Shown piece by piece: positions 34,784 to 43,082 of a stretch of DNA of 64,000 bases (the stretch's first letter is position 1; the number at the start of each line of letters is the position of its first letter). The position numbers and the translations under genes are program-made. Source of the DNA: Bacillota bacterium (GTDB lineage Bacteria > Bacillota > Clostridia > Oscillospirales > Acutalibacteraceae); contig JAEZFF010000009.1 of assembly GCA_023417635.1 (NCBI GenBank), positions 6,300 to 70,299 on the forward strand. The letters are read 5' to 3'. Below the pieces are notes generated by a model. The model searched no databases. It had not been told where the DNA came from and saw nothing but the letters and a program-made list of their open reading frames with translations.

Positions 34784-34812
34784 AGTATAATGCCTTTTTC
34801 ACCGATTGTCAA
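34784..34812 (-). promoter_or_regulatory. Sigma-A promoter of the crp-ABC operon
   Basis: On the minus strand: TTGACA (perfect -35), a 17-base spacer, then TATACT (5 of 6). Confidence 0.8.
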
Positions 34813-34921
34813 GAATTTAACGTACTTTCTAGCTTCTCCGCTTTCTAAAGCGTTTGCATCAAAAACGGACTTTTCCCTGCCTCTTGGTAAAACCACGGCT
34901 TACCTGAAAAATCTGCGCACA

Positions 34922-34951
34922 CAAAAGGACGGCCGGAAAACCGGCCGCCCT
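34922..34951 (-). terminator. Intrinsic terminator after the bactofilin gene
   Basis: A GC-rich stem GGCCGG/CCGGCC with flanking pairs and a TTTT loop is followed by CTTTTG on the minus strand. Confidence 0.75.
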
Positions 34952-34970
34952 GAAGATTCTTGTAAAATAT

Positions 34971-35639
34971 TTATTTCTGTGACTTTTCTGCTGGGGTATC
35001 TTCCGGAATCTCTATGGAATCAATGCTTCCATCCGAAACCTGTACACTTCCCTGAAGACTGGCCCCATTCTCAACAGTAAGCGTTGTGGAAACGATGTCG
35101 CCAAGGACAACAGCACTGCTTTTACAGCTCACGTTACCCATAACATGGATATTTCCCTTCAGCTTTCCGCCAAAAACAAGGTCACCGCACTTGATGTCGC
35201 CAACTACGACAGAGCCGCTGTCAACTGTAATGGTCCCGGAAGCACTTACATTTCCACGCACCGTACTTTCCAGCAAATCTACATCCAAGCCCTGCACATC
35301 GTTCATCATCTTGCCGTTGATTTTGACTTTGCCGGTTGTATGGATGCTGCCGGTAACAGTGCCATACATCTCAATGCTGCCGTCAGACTTAATGTCACCG
35401 GTAATGACAGTATCTTTGGATACAACAATAGTATTGTCTTTCGACTTGCTGTTATTTTGCAGAGCCGAATACTCAGGCTCTCTGCCGAAGAATTCATGCT
35501 TTGGGCCGTTTTTTTCAGGGCTTTCGACTTTTTCTAATGATGTTTCGTCTGCTTTCTCCTCCGCTTCGGGACCATCCCAAATCTGCTTAATTATATGGGC
35601 AAACCCACCGCCGCTCTTGCCGATGCTTCCCGTATTCAT
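34971..35639 (-). CDS. Bactofilin (polymer-forming cytoskeletal protein)
   Basis: This 222-residue protein has a central right-handed beta-helix made of short repeats with glycine/valine spacing (TVITGDIKSDGSIEMYGTV, then VVVGDIKCGDL and VVLGDIVSTTL; about residues 68-200). The flanking N- and C-terminal tails are polar and probably disordered. Bactofilins polymerise without nucleotides and organise wall synthesis, cell shape or stalks. It is a single gene between terminators. A TATAAT lies upstream near 35695, but I see no good -35. Confidence 0.85.
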   Translation of the reverse strand: MNTGSIGKSGGGFAHIIKQIWDGPEAEEKADETSLEKVESPEKNGPKHEFFGREPEYSALQNNSKSKDNTIVVSKDTVITGDIKSDGSIEMYGTVTGSIHTTGKVKINGKMMNDVQGLDVDLLESTVRGNVSASGTITVDSGSVVVGDIKCGDLVFGGKLKGNIHVMGNVSCKSSAVVLGDIVSTTLTVENGASLQGSVQVSDGSIDSIEIPEDTPAEKSQK

Positions 35640-35802
35640 AACTATACCCCCCAGTTTTCATTCAGCCTAATTACTGAAAATAACTTTGTTTTCTATTATA
35701 TAATAAAAGTTACCATTTTCCCAGCTTTTTTCAAAATTTTATAGGGAGCCAGAATGCGGAAGGGATTGCAACGTTCACTTGATTTGCTTTGATGCCGGAT
35801 AC

Positions 35803-35846
35803 AAAAATCCCCGAAATTCTACAAGGCTCTTGCAGAACTTCGGGGA
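35803..35846 (-). terminator. Intrinsic terminator after htpG
   Basis: A long stem of about 18 bp with a few mismatches (TCCCCGAA arms outermost) around an AGC loop is followed by TTTTTG on the minus strand. Confidence 0.9.
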
Positions 35847-35857
35847 AAAATCGAATT

Positions 35858-37747
35858 TTACCGTGTCATCAAGCTGCAAATTTGATTGGAAAACTCGACC
35901 GGATCGTCTATGGCGGCGCCTTCAATCAGAAGCGCCTGCGTGTAAAGCAGTGAAGTATACTGCTTTAATTCATCCTTGTCATCCTTGTACAGGCCGCAAA
36001 GTTTTTCAAAAATTGGGTGGTTTGCATTAATTTCCAGCACACGCTGAGCCTTGACCTGGCTTTTGTCAACATTCGGCATGGAATTCAGCACTTTTTCCAT
36101 TTCCATGGAAATAGCTCCGCTTGTTGAAAGGCAAACCGGGTGGGTCTTAAGTTTCTGAGAAAGAATCACGCTGCTTACTTTTCCTCCAAGCGAATCCTTC
36201 ATGAAAGCCAGCATATCCTTGTTCTCTTCCACTTTTTTAGCGGCTTCCTTTTTCTCTTCTTCAGACTCAAGACCAAGGTCGTCCGCTGAAATGGATTTAA
36301 ACTCTTTGTCATCATACTTTGTCAGCATGGAAACAGCAAACTCATCCACTGGGTCGGTCATGTAAAGAATTTCATAGTCATGCTCCTTCACGGCATCGGC
36401 CTGAGGAAGCTTGTCTATGTGGTCAACCGTATCGCCGCAGGCGTAATAGATATACTTCTGGTCTTCTTTCATGCGGGAAGTATACTCCTTCAGTGTAACA
36501 AACTTCTTTTCGCTGGAAGAGTAGAACAGAAGTAAATCTTTTAAAGTGTCTTTGTGCATACCGTAATCCTGGTAAACACCGTATTTCAGCTGCAGGCCAA
36601 AGTTTTTGTAAAACTTCTCATAATCGTCACGCTTATTGTTCAGCATCGTTTCCAGCTCGCTGTGAATCTTCTTTTCCAGGCGCTCCGCAATGAGCTTCAG
36701 CTGCGCGTCATGCTGCAGCGTTTCACGCGAAATGTTCAGCGAAAGGTCCTGTGAATCCACAAGGCCGCGCACAAAGCTGAAATAATCCGGCAGAAGGTCA
36801 GCACACTTGTCCATAATCAGCACGCCGTTTGAATAAAGCTGCAGGCCCTTTTCATAGTCGCGCGTGTAAAAATTAAACGGAGCATGAGACGGAATATACA
36901 GAAGCGCGTGAAAAGTAGAAGCGCCTTCCACATACATATGAATCGTTTTGGCCGGATTCTCATAATCGCCGAACTTGCTCTTATAAAAATCATTGTACTC
37001 GTCTTCGGTAATTTCATTTTTGTTTTTGCGCCAAAGCGGAACCATGCTGTTTAGGGTTTCGTTTTCCGTGTATGTTTCATACTCGTCTTTGCTGCCTTCC
37101 TTCAGGCGGCTTTTTTCCACATCCATCCGAATGGGGTAGCGGATATAATCGGAATATTTCTTAACAAGGGATTTCAAGCGGTAAGGATCAAGATAATCAC
37201 TGTATTTCTCGTCATCCGTATCATTTTTGAGCTGAAGGACAATTTCCGTGCCGCGCTCCGCTTTTTCGCAGGGCTCAACCGTGTAGCCTGCCGTGCCGGA
37301 AGACTCCCATTTCCAGGCTTCGTCGCTGCCGAAAGCCTTGCTGGTCACCGTAACATGGGAAGCCACCATGAAAGCCGAATAGAAGCCAACGCCGAACTGG
37401 CCGATAATTTCGATGTCTTCCTTCTGCTCCATATCCTTTTTAAAGTTCAGTGAACCGCTCTTGGCAATCGTGCCGAGGTTCGCTTCCAGCTCTTCTTTTG
37501 TCATGCCACAGCCATTGTCGGTAATGGTAAGGGTACGCTTGTCCTTATCTGCAATCAGATTAATGACGAAGTCGTCCCGATTCAAGCCGGTGTTTCCGTC
37601 TGTAAGCGCTTTATAGTACAGCTTGTCTATGGCGTCGCTCGCGTTTGAAATAAGTTCCCGAAGGAAAATTTCCTTATGCGTATAAATGGAATTAATCATC
37701 AGATCCAAAAGGCGTTTTGATTCCGCTTTAAACTGTTTCATTGCCAT
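35858..37747 (-). CDS. htpG: Molecular chaperone HtpG (Hsp90)
   Basis: This 629-residue protein has the GHKL ATPase domain ([15 protein letters not shown] near 32-46; ITDNGCGMT near 76; [13 protein letters not shown] near 118), a middle domain and a C-terminal dimer domain. It is an ATP-driven chaperone that remodels client proteins. A near-perfect CIRCE element lies 24 bases before the ATG, directly after the promoter, so HrcA probably controls it. In Bacillus subtilis htpG is not under HrcA, so this is a difference worth noting. Confidence 0.97.
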   Translation of the reverse strand: MAMKQFKAESKRLLDLMINSIYTHKEIFLRELISNASDAIDKLYYKALTDGNTGLNRDDFVINLIADKDKRTLTITDNGCGMTKEELEANLGTIAKSGSLNFKKDMEQKEDIEIIGQFGVGFYSAFMVASHVTVTSKAFGSDEAWKWESSGTAGYTVEPCEKAERGTEIVLQLKNDTDDEKYSDYLDPYRLKSLVKKYSDYIRYPIRMDVEKSRLKEGSKDEYETYTENETLNSMVPLWRKNKNEITEDEYNDFYKSKFGDYENPAKTIHMYVEGASTFHALLYIPSHAPFNFYTRDYEKGLQLYSNGVLIMDKCADLLPDYFSFVRGLVDSQDLSLNISRETLQHDAQLKLIAERLEKKIHSELETMLNNKRDDYEKFYKNFGLQLKYGVYQDYGMHKDTLKDLLLFYSSSEKKFVTLKEYTSRMKEDQKYIYYACGDTVDHIDKLPQADAVKEHDYEILYMTDPVDEFAVSMLTKYDDKEFKSISADDLGLESEEEKKEAAKKVEENKDMLAFMKDSLGGKVSSVILSQKLKTHPVCLSTSGAISMEMEKVLNSMPNVDKSQVKAQRVLEINANHPIFEKLCGLYKDDKDELKQYTSLLYTQALLIEGAAIDDPVEFSNQICSLMTR

Positions 37748-37770
37748 GAAGTTCCCTTCCTGTCATAAAT

Positions 37771-37797
37771 TTAGCACTCTAATGCTTCAAGTGCTAA
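37771..37797. promoter_or_regulatory. CIRCE operator upstream of htpG
   Basis: TTAGCACTC, nine bases, AAGTGCTAA: one mismatch to the CIRCE consensus (GAGTGCTAA). It overlaps the predicted -10 and RNA start of htpG. Confidence 0.9.
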
Positions 37798-37822
37798 TAT
37801 AATAATAAACTTCTGCGTGCAA
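37794..37822 (-). promoter_or_regulatory. Sigma-A promoter of htpG
   Basis: On the minus strand: TTGCAC, a 17-base spacer, then TATTAG, whose end overlaps the CIRCE arm. Confidence 0.5.
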
Positions 37823-37881
37823 AAAAGCAAGAGAACAATTATTAAATTTTTATTGCCGTTCTTTCTCCTATTTTGACAGAG

Positions 37882-37916
37882 AAAAAGGCAGAGGGCCTTT
37901 CGGCAAACCTCTGCCT
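37882..37916 (-). terminator. Intrinsic terminator after the CDF transporter gene
   Basis: AGGCAGAGG (37886-37894) pairs with CCTCTGCCT (37908-37916), with an inner GCC/GGC pair; the minus strand then has TTTTT. Confidence 0.9.
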
Positions 37917-37922
37917 GTAAAA

Positions 37923-39143
37923 TTACTTTTGCTTCGGCTCTTCCGGTTTTTTCAGATTTTCTTCCAAAGAAAAGGGTGAAGCGTAGTCGTGGTCAACGGT
38001 AACGACAGTGTAATAGTGCGGATTAATCTCCCGTATCACGCGGTTTACAGCATCCAGCAGCTCCTGGTCATTCATGCGGAAACCAAACGGGACACAAACG
38101 TCAAACACAAGGTTTGCATGGGTTGTACCCCAGACAACACGGAAATCGTGCATACTGATTTCCGGTGAAATTTCGGCAATTTTTTCCTGCACTTTTCCAT
38201 GCAGTTTATTTGTGCGCTCGTCATTCGTAATGATTGGGTCCATGTGTATGACGAGGTGAATATCTTTTTTTGTCAGAAATTCACGTTCTATATTGTCAAT
38301 AATGTCGTGGCTTTCGATAATATTGCGCTCGGCGGGAACCTCGCAGTGAACCGAAGCGAAGCAGCGCCCCGGGCCATAATCATGTACTGTAAGGTCGTGA
38401 GCGCCAAGAATACCGGGGTTTTCCCGAATTGTGCGGTAGATGTCGTCGACTAACTCTTTGGAAGGCGCCTCGCCGAGAAGCGGGTCGCTTGTTTTCCGGA
38501 TCATTTGAAAGCCCGTTACCATAATTAAAACCGCGACTGCCACGCCCATGTAACCGTCAAGGTTATAGCCGTTAAAGTGCGTCACAAGCGCGCCTGCCAG
38601 AACGGCTGATGTTGTGATTACGTCGCTGCGGCTGTCCGCTGCTGCGGCAGCCAGCGTTTCAGAATGCGTCATACTGCCCACTTTGCGGTAGAACCGTCCC
38701 TGCCACAGTTTCAGTAGTACAGAACCAAGAAGGATAACTGCTGTAAGCAGAGTAAAGCTGGAATTTTCCGGGGCTATAATTTTTTGCACAGAATCCTTTG
38801 CAAGCTGAAACCCTACAACAAAAATCATAAGGGACACAATCAGCCCGCTGATGTACTCAAAACGCGCATGACCGTATGGGTGTTCCCGGTCCGCCGGCTT
38901 GGAGGCCATTTTGAACCCAATCAGCGTAATAATGGACGAAGCAAAATCACTCAGGTTATTTACAGCGTCTGCCGTAATTGCAATACTGTTTGAAAGGGTT
39001 CCCGCTATGATTTTCACAAAAAACAACAGCAGGTTGGTACAAATACCCACAATTCCCGAAAACCTGCCGTAATTCCGCCGTACTTCCGGATTCTGTATAT
39101 TTTTATAGTCCGGAATAAAAAGGCGAATCAACAGCTTTGTCAT
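37923..39143 (-). CDS. Cation diffusion facilitator (CDF) metal exporter
   Basis: This 406-residue protein has six membrane helices in the N-terminal half with the two metal motifs TADAVNNLSD (near 38-47) and AADSRSDVITT (near 166-176), then a cytoplasmic domain with HDLTVHDYGPG and extra C-terminal sequence. CDF proteins export Zn, Mn, Fe or Co in exchange for protons; the all-aspartate sites hint at Mn or Fe, but this is weak evidence. Its start overlaps the stop of the fumarase beta-type gene (ATGA), so the two are made together. Confidence 0.88.
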   Translation of the reverse strand: MTKLLIRLFIPDYKNIQNPEVRRNYGRFSGIVGICTNLLLFFVKIIAGTLSNSIAITADAVNNLSDFASSIITLIGFKMASKPADREHPYGHARFEYISGLIVSLMIFVVGFQLAKDSVQKIIAPENSSFTLLTAVILLGSVLLKLWQGRFYRKVGSMTHSETLAAAAADSRSDVITTSAVLAGALVTHFNGYNLDGYMGVAVAVLIMVTGFQMIRKTSDPLLGEAPSKELVDDIYRTIRENPGILGAHDLTVHDYGPGRCFASVHCEVPAERNIIESHDIIDNIEREFLTKKDIHLVIHMDPIITNDERTNKLHGKVQEKIAEISPEISMHDFRVVWGTTHANLVFDVCVPFGFRMNDQELLDAVNRVIREINPHYYTVVTVDHDYASPFSLEENLKKPEEPKQK

Positions 39144-39676
39144 TTTGCAGCCTCAAAAAGATTTCCGCCGCGGCAGTCGATAGCCACAATCAAGGGGAAA
39201 TCTTTAACCTCCAGTTTTTTTACTGATTCACAGCCAAGGTCCTCAAATGCAATAACCTGAAGCGATGAAACGCATTTTGCAGCAAGTGCTCCTGCACCGC
39301 CGATGGCGCAAAGGTAAACTGCTTTGCTGCGGCGAATAGCCTCCACAACTTCCGCAGAACGGTCACCTTTCCCTACCATGGCCTTCATTCCAAGGCTTAG
39401 AAGACGTGGAGCGTACGGATCCATGCGGGCAGAAGTGGTAGGCCCACAGGAACCGATTGCCATTCCCGGCGGAGTAGGAGTAGGCCCAGCATAGTAAACA
39501 ACAGACCCTGCAAGTGGGAACGGCGGTTTCTCGCCGCGGTCCAGCATAGCGCAGATTCGCTTGTGGGCTGCGTCGCGCGCCGTATAAATGACGCCGTTCA
39601 GCAGCACACGGTCACCTGCGTGCAGTTTTTCAGCCCATACAGAACTGTCTTTGGTATTAATATGATATTCACTCAT
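39140..39676 (-). CDS. Fumarate hydratase/tartrate dehydratase beta-type subunit (no alpha partner nearby)
   Basis: This 178-residue protein matches the C-terminal (beta) domain of class I fumarases: GDRVLLNGVIYTARDAAHKRI, YYAGPTPTPPGMAIGSCGPTTSARMD and FPLIVAIDCRGGNLFE. In two-subunit enzymes the alpha subunit carries the iron-sulfur cluster and is normally encoded next door. Here no alpha gene is adjacent: the upstream gene is corA behind a strong terminator, and the downstream one is a metal exporter joined by an ATGA overlap. It may work with an alpha subunit encoded elsewhere. Confidence 0.85.
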   Translation of the reverse strand: MSEYHINTKDSSVWAEKLHAGDRVLLNGVIYTARDAAHKRICAMLDRGEKPPFPLAGSVVYYAGPTPTPPGMAIGSCGPTTSARMDPYAPRLLSLGMKAMVGKGDRSAEVVEAIRRSKAVYLCAIGGAGALAAKCVSSLQVIAFEDLGCESVKKLEVKDFPLIVAIDCRGGNLFEAAK

Positions 39677-39699
39677 AAAATGAATTCCCCAGTTCTTTT

Positions 39700-39744
39700 A
39701 AAAATTACAATAACGGGGAACCGCCGGCGCAGTTCCCCGTTATT
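39700..39744 (-). terminator. Intrinsic terminator after corA
   Basis: A perfect 13-bp stem (39709-39721 with 39732-39744) is followed on the minus strand by a T-rich tract (TTGTAATTTTT). Confidence 0.8.
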
Positions 39745-39773
39745 CTGCGGCAAAGCCGCTTACAAACGATGTT

Positions 39774-40697
39774 TTAGAGCATTCTTTTCTTCTTTAGGAA
39801 GAAATACATACCGCCGGTAAGAACGGCGGCAAGAATTACCGGAAACCAGAAATTTGCAAGGGGAATATTCCCAACATGCATCCCATACAGCCCAAAAAGA
39901 ACAGCCGGTATGGAAACAAGCAGAAATATTGAAACAAGCCTTCTCATGGAAGTGTTCAGATTATTGGAAATAACCGACGATGAAGCACCCATGGTTCCGC
40001 TGACAATGCTGAGGTAAATACTGGACATCTCAATGGCCTGCTTTACTTCAATCAACACGTCTTCCAGGAGATCCTGGTCTTCATCGTACATTTTTATTAC
40101 GCGCCCGCGCATGATTTTTTCCAGCGTAATTTCGTTGCCCTTAAGCGACGAGGAAAAATAGACCAATGATTTTTCTATATCGAGCATCTGCAGAAGTTCC
40201 GCATTGCGCATAGAACGGCGAAGCTCTATTTCCACATAATTGCTGATTTTATCAATCTGCTTCAGGTACTGAAGAAAGCGTGCGGCTACGCGCAGCATGA
40301 TATGAAGCACAAATCGGGTTTTTAAGTTTGTTTGCACCCCACGCACAAGTCCCTGTGCGAACTCGCCCACAACAGGATTGTCTTTTATAGAAACGGTAAT
40401 AACGTTCTGCTCCGTGATAATAATGCCAAGCGGCATTGTGGTATATGAAATGTTGCGGCCTTCCTTTTCCACTACCGGAATATCAATAACAATGAGGGTA
40501 TTTTCATCCTCATGGTCAATGTGGGAAGACTCCTCCTCATCCATTGCTGCACGGAAAAAATCCGGTTCAATGCTAAAGTCGGCAATCAGGCCGTTGATTT
40601 CCCGGTCATCCGGGGCAACACAGTTAATCCAGCAGCCAGGCTCACAGGCAGTAAGCTGCGTCATGCGGCCATTTTCCGTTTTGAAATAGGACAGCAT
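39774..40697 (-). CDS. corA: CorA family divalent-metal transporter with GMH in place of GMN
   Basis: This protein of about 307 residues has the large cytoplasmic alpha/beta domain, a long stalk helix and two C-terminal membrane helices. The signature loop between them reads YGMHVGN, where the family standard is GMN, so the third residue is His. CorA channels import Mg2+ or Co2+ as pentamers. I choose ATG 40697 because GAGGAG lies nine bases upstream; an ATG at 40739 has no usable site. A short upstream ORF overlaps this start. A consensus-like promoter lies at 40790-40817. Confidence 0.82.
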   Translation of the reverse strand: MLSYFKTENGRMTQLTACEPGCWINCVAPDDREINGLIADFSIEPDFFRAAMDEEESSHIDHEDENTLIVIDIPVVEKEGRNISYTTMPLGIIITEQNVITVSIKDNPVVGEFAQGLVRGVQTNLKTRFVLHIMLRVAARFLQYLKQIDKISNYVEIELRRSMRNAELLQMLDIEKSLVYFSSSLKGNEITLEKIMRGRVIKMYDEDQDLLEDVLIEVKQAIEMSSIYLSIVSGTMGASSSVISNNLNTSMRRLVSIFLLVSIPAVLFGLYGMHVGNIPLANFWFPVILAAVLTGGMYFFLKKKRML

Positions 40698-40755
40698 TGT
40701 GTTCATCTCCTCTATGAAATTTTCGGTCGGAGTTCCCATATGGGTCAGGTTTCAC
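40642..40755 (-). CDS. Putative 37-codon upstream ORF overlapping the corA start
   Basis: GTG at 40755 has a strong site (AAGGGGGTGG, seven bases away) and opens a frame of 37 codons in a different phase from corA, ending at TGA 40642-40644. The peptide starts MKPDPYGNSD and shows no family match. It spans the corA ribosome site and ATG, so its translation could affect corA. Leader peptides of Mg2+ transporters are known in enteric bacteria; a similar role here is inference only. Confidence 0.4.
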   Translation of the reverse strand: MKPDPYGNSDRKFHRGDEHNAVLFQNGKWPHDAAYCL

Positions 40756-40789
40756 AATGCCACCCCCTTATTGTTTCAATCCACGTGTA

Positions 40790-40817
40790 ATTATAACACA
40801 GCATATTGATATTTCAA
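40790..40817 (-). promoter_or_regulatory. Sigma-A promoter of corA
   Basis: On the minus strand: TTGAAA, a 16-base spacer, then TATAAT. The leader to ATG 40697 is about 85 bases and holds the upstream ORF. Confidence 0.65.
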
Positions 40818-40848
40818 GTGCGCAGGAACAGTTTTTCTGGCTTGCAGG

Positions 40849-40878
40849 CAAAAAAATACCCCGCTTTCAGAGCGGGGC
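40849..40878 (-). terminator. Intrinsic terminator after ftsZ (end of the dcw cluster)
   Basis: CCCCGCT (40859-40865) pairs with AGCGGGG (40871-40877); the minus strand continues with TATTTTTTT. Confidence 0.9.
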
Positions 40879-40905
40879 ATTCAAGCCGAAAAGGCACCCG
40901 TTACA

Positions 40906-42018
40906 TTAGGTCTTTCGGCTGAAGATCTGCATGATGTCGGTAAAATCGTCATCTTCCGGAGGTATTTCCTTTTTTTCTGCTGGCTTAACAGTCTTCTGCG
41001 AAACAGAAGGCTCCGCTTTCCCAGCCGTAATAACTTGTTTCGGCTCAGTTTCATCCGCCTCACCCGTTGGGAAACCGGTAGCAATCACCGTAACGCTCAT
41101 TTCGTCATCCATGTCTTCGTCAAACGCAGCGCCCCAAATGATGTTTGCATCTTCATGCGCCTGTTTTGATATCATGGTAGAAGCAGCTTCCATTTCATCA
41201 AGGCCGATGTCCGGTGAAGAAGTGATGTTGATAATAACACCCTTTGCGCCGTTGATGGAAGTTTCAAGCAGCGGGCTGGAAATTGCCATCTTTGCCGCTT
41301 CCTCCGCCTTGTCTTTTCCGGAAGCACGGCCTACACCCATATGTGCATAGCCTGCATCCTTCATGACGGCGGTAACGTCGGCAAAGTCCAAGTTTACAAG
41401 GCCAGGCAGTTTAATCAGGTCTGAAATACTCTGAACGCCCTGGCGCAGAACATCATCTGCAACAGAAAAAGCATTCAGGAGGGTAATACGCTGCTCGCTG
41501 ACGAGTTTCAGGCGTTCATTCGGAATCACGACGAGGGAATCGACGTGTTCCTTCAGTGCAGTAATGCCGCTTTCGGCCTGCTCCATACGGCGGCGGCCCT
41601 CAAATGAAAACGGCTTTGTAACAATACCAACGGTGAGTACGCCCATGTCATGAGCAATTTCGGCAACAATCGGCGCGGCGCCTGTTCCGGTGCCGCCGCC
41701 CATGCCTGCGGTAATAAAGACCATATCGCTTCCGCGGATTGCCGCAGCAATGGCCTCACGGCTTTCATCGGCAGCCTTCTGACCCATTTCCGGTTTGGAG
41801 CCTGCACCCTTGCCGTGGGTGATTTTCTCGCCGATTTGAATCTTCTGCGTTGCCTTAGAACGATACAGCGCCTGCTTGTCTGTATTTACACTGATAAATT
41901 CGACGCCCTGAACTCCGGCCTCCACCATGCGGTCGATCGCGTTGCCGCCACCGCCGCCTACACCGATTACTTTTATCTGTACAATATTGTCGAAGTCGTT
42001 GTCAATCTCAAAAGGCAT
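40906..42018 (-). CDS. ftsZ: Cell division protein FtsZ
   Basis: This 370-residue tubulin-like GTPase forms the division ring. The nucleotide-binding motif GGGTGTG is at 107-113, GVGGGGGNA at 19-27, and the T7 loop with NLDFADV near 207-213. The variable linker is short, and the conserved C-terminal peptide ([13 protein letters not shown]) that binds FtsA/SepF is present. It is the last gene of the cluster; ftsA is absent from this locus. It has its own promoter in the 141-base gap after ftsQ. Confidence 0.98.
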   Translation of the reverse strand: MPFEIDNDFDNIVQIKVIGVGGGGGNAIDRMVEAGVQGVEFISVNTDKQALYRSKATQKIQIGEKITHGKGAGSKPEMGQKAADESREAIAAAIRGSDMVFITAGMGGGTGTGAAPIVAEIAHDMGVLTVGIVTKPFSFEGRRRMEQAESGITALKEHVDSLVVIPNERLKLVSEQRITLLNAFSVADDVLRQGVQSISDLIKLPGLVNLDFADVTAVMKDAGYAHMGVGRASGKDKAEEAAKMAISSPLLETSINGAKGVIINITSSPDIGLDEMEAASTMISKQAHEDANIIWGAAFDEDMDDEMSVTVIATGFPTGEADETEPKQVITAGKAEPSVSQKTVKPAEKKEIPPEDDDFTDIMQIFSRKT

Positions 42019-42099
42019 TGCGCCGATTCCTCCCTTTTATTTATCTCAAAGGAATTGTGTTCTTGTTATACGAACCTATGTAAAAAACCTATAAGAGTA

Positions 42100-42127
42100 A
42101 TTATACACTTTCTGTAAACAAATTCAA
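42100..42127 (-). promoter_or_regulatory. Sigma-A promoter of ftsZ
   Basis: On the minus strand: TTGAAT, a 16-base spacer, then TATAAT. The predicted leader is about 75 bases and ends with GGGAGGA before the ATG. Confidence 0.65.
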
Positions 42128-42159
42128 TTCATTTTTTTCTAAGTGAAAAGCCAAAATTT

Positions 42160-43071
42160 CTACTTTTTCGAGGTACTCGATGAACTTGTGCCGTAATCCG
42201 GGTCAAAATACGCTTTGTTTGTGTCGGAAACAACCGACAGATTTAAACTCCCCTTTTCCGTTTTTTTGATATTGTTCTTTAACAGGCTGTCTGCAAATTT
42301 GAATTTGTAATCAAGGTCGTCCGGTTCGCCGAGATTCAGGGAAATACGGTTTTCGTAAGTCAGCAAAATTTTTGTCGACTTCGTAAAATCTGCCGCTGTA
42401 ATCTGTTTGCCAAGGCCGCTTTTTTCCAATGCCCCCATGACTGTGCAGAAGACTCCCTTGCGGGTATTATCAGAAAACTGTGCCGGAATGCCTACCTGCA
42501 CTTTTTTCAGTGTGATTCCTTTTAATACTATGCAGCTTTTTGACGGCGCCGTTGTTTTTTCAAGCACCGTGCCGTCCTTTCCAAGCACTGCATAACCATT
42601 TTGGAACGGGACAGCACCCCATTCGGAAGCTTCTTCCACATCTATCTTTACCCCTGTGGGAAATGCTCTGGAAACTGTCACTTTGCCGAGGTAAGGCAGT
42701 GTCTGACGAATTTTTGCGGCGGAATCGCTTGTTTTAATCAGAAAAAGGTTGTCCCCGTTTTGAATACCACTGGCCTGCTCAATCTGTTTTTGCGTATAGC
42801 GGGAAGTGCCCGTTACGGAAATGCTGTTAATTTTGAACAGCACCGTAAGCGAAAGAACAACCGCGGCAGCGATAACAACAAGAAACAAAAAGATATAAAA
42901 AATAACGAGCATATGGTGCCGGTGCTTTTTCCGCTGCACCGCGCGGCGGTTCGCTGCTTCAGCATACTGAGCTTCCCGCTGCACGGCGGAAACGGCGCTG
43001 TTTCTGCCGGGGCTTTCCCGGGCGGCGCTGTACTGCGGCTGTCTTCTGTTTCTTTGTACATCCTTCCGCAT
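42160..43071 (-). CDS. ftsQ: Cell division protein FtsQ/DivIB
   Basis: This 303-residue protein has a basic N-terminal tail of about 50 residues, one membrane helix (about 52-74), a POTRA domain (INSISVTGTSRYTQKQIEQASGI near 77-100) and a beta domain. FtsQ/DivIB joins FtsL and FtsB/DivIC and controls septal wall synthesis. It lies 11 bases after murA. The identification rests on layout, POTRA motif and position in the cluster. Confidence 0.88.
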   Translation of the reverse strand: MRKDVQRNRRQPQYSAARESPGRNSAVSAVQREAQYAEAANRRAVQRKKHRHHMLVIFYIFLFLVVIAAAVVLSLTVLFKINSISVTGTSRYTQKQIEQASGIQNGDNLFLIKTSDSAAKIRQTLPYLGKVTVSRAFPTGVKIDVEEASEWGAVPFQNGYAVLGKDGTVLEKTTAPSKSCIVLKGITLKKVQVGIPAQFSDNTRKGVFCTVMGALEKSGLGKQITAADFTKSTKILLTYENRISLNLGEPDDLDYKFKFADSLLKNNIKKTEKGSLNLSVVSDTNKAYFDPDYGTSSSSTSKK

Positions 43072-43082
43072 GGTGTTCCCCC

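Noticed and set aside
40698..40739. corA start at ATG 40739
   Set aside because: No ribosome site lies at a usable distance; the strong upstream site fits GTG 40755, and GAGGAG fits ATG 40697.
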